Source: Puia sp035937535 (GTDB lineage: Bacteria > Bacteroidota > Bacteroidia > Chitinophagales > Chitinophagaceae). From it: 64,000 nt of DNA. Below, piece by piece: positions 61,759 through 64,000 of the stretch (the first letter of the stretch is position 1; each line of letters begins with the position of its first letter). The stretch lies in assembly GCA_035937535.1 (NCBI GenBank), contig DASZHV010000113.1, positions 1-64,000 of the forward strand, given 5' to 3'. A model generated the notes under the pieces. It ran no database searches, had not been told where the DNA came from, and worked only from the letters and a program-made list of their open reading frames with translations. Made by a program: the position numbers and the translations under genes.

Positions 61759-64000
61759 TCATTTTAAAATCACGATATTAGCTATGAAAAGCGTCGACTT
61801 TTTTTCCCTTCTTTTCCTGATCAAGAAAAATAGCATCGTACAAAATCCTATTACGAAAACAGCCCAGATCCAGGGCTGTTTTTTTTTGTACAAGCCGCCC
61901 GGATTACCGGTAAGAATAATATGTGACCAAAAAGAAGGGTCACGGTTTACCGGATTATTTTTGATGAAATCCAATTTAGCTTTTTGAAGGGCCCGGGATT
62001 TTGAATATCCCTCTTCCAGATACTTATAGAAGAACCTGAATATTTCCGATGTCGAACGGTCATCTGCTTTCCAGAGTGTATTGATAGTACTGGGACAGCC
62101 TGCATATAAAAATGCACGCGCAAAACTCATCACGCCTTCATTCTTCACGAGTTCTCCCCTCCCGGTCTCGCAGGCGCTGATAACTATCATCTGGCAACTA
62201 TCCAGTCTGAGTGAATATATTTCATCCAGAAAAAGAAAATCCTCCGACCGGATACCTGTTGCAGGGAAAAAAGCTATATAAGAAGCAGATGGATTATCAA
62301 GATCTGTAATCGCGTGGGTTGCCAGGTGGATAACTGGATAATGATTCAGATTATTAATGAATTCTGCTTTTATCGCCTGCTGATCTTCAAATCGCTTGCC
62401 TTTTAACCCTGCAATCTCATCTTTCGAATAAGATAATTTCTCAAGCCAGCCCATTCCTTCTGCTTTCAGATCAGCCCCCCTTTGCGAAAAAGGCGCAAAT
62501 GAAAGCACAGGATTTTGTAAATCCCGGATAATAGAAAACTTATTATTCTCAATAATAAATCTTGAAGAAAATTCATAACTGACGGTATGGTTTTCAAGAA
62601 TCAGTGCTCCATTCTTATCTCCTGGTAAAGATTCAATGGGAAGAAGAAAAAGAAGGCCGTCGGGAATGATAATCCACTCTTCTTTATTTCCCGCCAGACT
62701 AATGACAGGTTGCATGAATTGTGTATACAGGTTTTCCTTTAATCTGTTTGTATTTATATGCCTGCCACCTTCAGTAGTTTGAAGGATCTGAATCCAGGAA
62801 TGTATATTACGACGTATCGCTTCACCGCTATCCAATTCAATTTGATTAAAAGAGGAATTTGTAAGAACAAATACTTCTATTTTACGGGGTGTATTATAAA
62901 AACTGATAAGGGCCTGGTCAGGTCCTATGGATTTTTGTAATTGTACTATGGAGGGAAAATCATCCGAATATTTTAACTGATAGAAACGTTTGTCTCCTTC
63001 CATTTTCCGGCGTAAGTTTATCAACTGTATTTCATAAGCCGATTTTTCATTGTTTATTTTATTCAATGCCTGCGCATTTGACTCCTCCTCGGCCTTTGAA
63101 TTCAAACGCGCAATATTGAATTTAATATTTCGCTCCTGGCCCGCTATATCATTTCCCGAATCGATAGACTTTAAAAAATTCCTCTCCCTAAATTGGGAAT
63201 TCATGACTGAGGCCTTATTTTTTTCCGTGATTAAAAACGCGGCTTCCTCATAACCTTTTTTTGGGAATAGAAAATTTAACTCAAGACATACTTCAAGTGC
63301 ATTTATATATACCTCACCGCTTTTTTGTTTCAAAAGTATCTTGGCATCATCCATCTCATAACTTCTTTCAATATAAGAAAGGAATGAAATGGTGGACTGA
63401 TACGTATCATAAGCTGATTTGAGATCATCCGGACTGGAAGTCATTTGGTATTCCATTTGCCAGGCACATGCTTTCTTAACCAGCACTTCAAATAGCCTGT
63501 AATAAGCAAATGACCCGGTAAAACTGCCGGGGTTCTTTCGTATATCATTGTCAGGGAAGTTTCCGGAAAAAATAACAAGTGATTTCTGCAGATGCCTGAG
63601 TGCCTGTTCAGGATGTTTTAAAAAAATATCCAGATCCCCGGAATACAATTCATTCACTCCATCGTCCAATGCGTTTGTATGTAGTAATTTTTTTTCATCC
63701 TGATATTGCCTCAGCCAGGATGAGGCGGAATCGGCATTTCCGGTTTCCAGCGCGGTCCTTGCCATTTCATTTAGCACTCCGGGTATCGCAGCAATTTTCA
63801 CTTTTTTGAAAGAAGCCAATGCTGCAGCATATTGATGTAATCCCGCATAAGCCCTTCCCATATTCATATAAAGTGGATCAGGTAATAGTTGGTATTTCAG
63901 GATTTTTCCATAAAGGTTAAGTGCCTGTTCAAATAAACCCAGTTTGTAAAAACAAGTAGCCATATTCAATTGCAAACTATAAACAAATACATCAGACGGA
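61759..64000 (-). CDS. TPR-CHAT caspase-like protein with C-terminal membrane anchor (N-terminus cut)
   Basis: The frame stays open to the right edge, so the N-terminus lies outside. At least 740 residues are visible: TPR repeats (SYSLQLNMATCFYKL, FEQALNLYGKIL and more) over the first 200, a helical linker to about 330, and a CHAT peptidase domain with the His of VIHLATHAITD and the Cys of VISACETGRGELV, the catalytic pair of caspase-like HetF/CHAT proteins. A membrane helix near the C-terminus (PWIWAVFVIGFCTMLFFLI) and a basic tail end the protein. The neighbouring sigma / anti-sigma pair may control it. The substrate is unknown. Confidence 0.9.
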   Translation of the reverse strand, partial: PSDVFVYSLQLNMATCFYKLGLFEQALNLYGKILKYQLLPDPLYMNMGRAYAGLHQYAAALASFKKVKIAAIPGVLNEMARTALETGNADSASSWLRQYQDEKKLLHTNALDDGVNELYSGDLDIFLKHPEQALRHLQKSLVIFSGNFPDNDIRKNPGSFTGSFAYYRLFEVLVKKACAWQMEYQMTSSPDDLKSAYDTYQSTISFLSYIERSYEMDDAKILLKQKSGEVYINALEVCLELNFLFPKKGYEEAAFLITEKNKASVMNSQFRERNFLKSIDSGNDIAGQERNIKFNIARLNSKAEEESNAQALNKINNEKSAYEIQLINLRRKMEGDKRFYQLKYSDDFPSIVQLQKSIGPDQALISFYNTPRKIEVFVLTNSSFNQIELDSGEAIRRNIHSWIQILQTTEGGRHINTNRLKENLYTQFMQPVISLAGNKEEWIIIPDGLLFLLPIESLPGDKNGALILENHTVSYEFSSRFIIENNKFSIIRDLQNPVLSFAPFSQRGADLKAEGMGWLEKLSYSKDEIAGLKGKRFEDQQAIKAEFINNLNHYPVIHLATHAITDLDNPSASYIAFFPATGIRSEDFLFLDEIYSLRLDSCQMIVISACETGRGELVKNEGVMSFARAFLYAGCPSTINTLWKADDRSTSEIFRFFYKYLEEGYSKSRALQKAKLDFIKNNPVNRDPSFWSHIILTGNPGGLYKKKQPWIWAVFVIGFCTMLFFLIRKRREKKSTLFIANIVILK
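61856..61887 (+). terminator. intrinsic-terminator-like hairpin antisense in the CHAT gene
   Basis: Bases 61856-61865 (AAAACAGCCC) pair perfectly with 61873-61882, with a 7-nt loop, followed by T to 61887. On the plus strand this is a textbook terminator for transcripts arriving from the sigma/anti-sigma operon. It lies inside the codons of the CHAT membrane anchor, so it is also coding on the other strand. Confidence 0.5.

Noticed and set aside
61759..64000. CRISPR-linked TPR-CHAT (Csx29) protease
   Set aside because: There is no type III effector or cas gene nearby, and the protein carries a C-terminal membrane anchor; family resemblance alone is not enough.

Overview
The window looks like chromosomal DNA of a Bacteroidota bacterium, most likely Chitinophagaceae or a close relative; the family is an inference from gene content. 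Supporting signs are a complete ECF sigma / FecR / SusC / SusD locus, several TlpA-type thioredoxins, a short Bacteroidota-type AMP nucleosidase, a DUF6520-like peptide with a MauE-like partner, a DinB-DnaE cassette, starts without clear Shine-Dalgarno sites, and at least one promoter of the Bacteroidota type (TTG-N20-TAnnTTTG). No rRNA, prophage, transposase or CRISPR array was seen. There is one tRNA (Gln, CUG).

Layout. 1-2.3 kb: the end of an AraC-type regulator, then a plus-strand group of MauE-like membrane protein, four-cysteine secreted peptide and membrane-anchored propeller-like protein. 2.3-10.3 kb, minus strand: sigma factor, FecR anti-sigma, SusC, SusD and a TlpA-like thioredoxin, a regulated outer-membrane uptake locus. 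10.7-16.3 kb: XRE and MarR regulators, an isoprenylcysteine methyltransferase-like protein, a secreted protein of unknown function and an aldehyde dehydrogenase. 16.4-19.8 kb: ATP-grasp / alpha-E / transglutaminase operon. 19.9-30 kb: exported hydrolases and membrane proteins (amidohydrolase, sialate O-acetylesterase, DUF5009 acyltransferase, class C serine hydrolase, Fluc channel, SDR, MFS, GNAT). 30-34.6 kb: acyltransferase, two decayed ABC permease ends, an alpha/beta hydrolase and another TlpA-like protein. 34.6-38.8 kb: overlapping dinB and a dnaE-like gene behind a palindrome.

39-51 kb holds housekeeping functions: a histidine kinase, QueA, a fused oligopeptide ABC ATPase with AMP nucleosidase, a lone HSDR_N nuclease-like protein, glutamate dehydrogenase, CcmD/C/B, thymidine kinase and Kdo transferase. 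51.2-57.3 kb is a tight operon for nucleotide sugars (DegT aminotransferase, Ugd, UDP-xylose synthase, RfbB, RfbC, RfbD). 57.8-64 kb has a DUF885 lipoprotein, tRNA-Gln, a sigma factor with a membrane anti-sigma/TPR-like partner, and a convergent TPR-CHAT protein cut by the right edge.

Three signals stand out beyond the genes. A bipartite motif (TTACAAA-N13-GTTACTAATC) occurs three times around the sigma/anti-sigma pair next to the CHAT gene. A family of 7-bp tandem repeats (GCTTTAA/GCTTTAG type) sits at gene ends, in places encodes the last residues of proteins, and forms inverted pairs. The MauE / small-Cys-peptide / propeller group lies back to back with a sigma-regulated SusCD-TlpA locus and may form an undescribed peptide or redox system.
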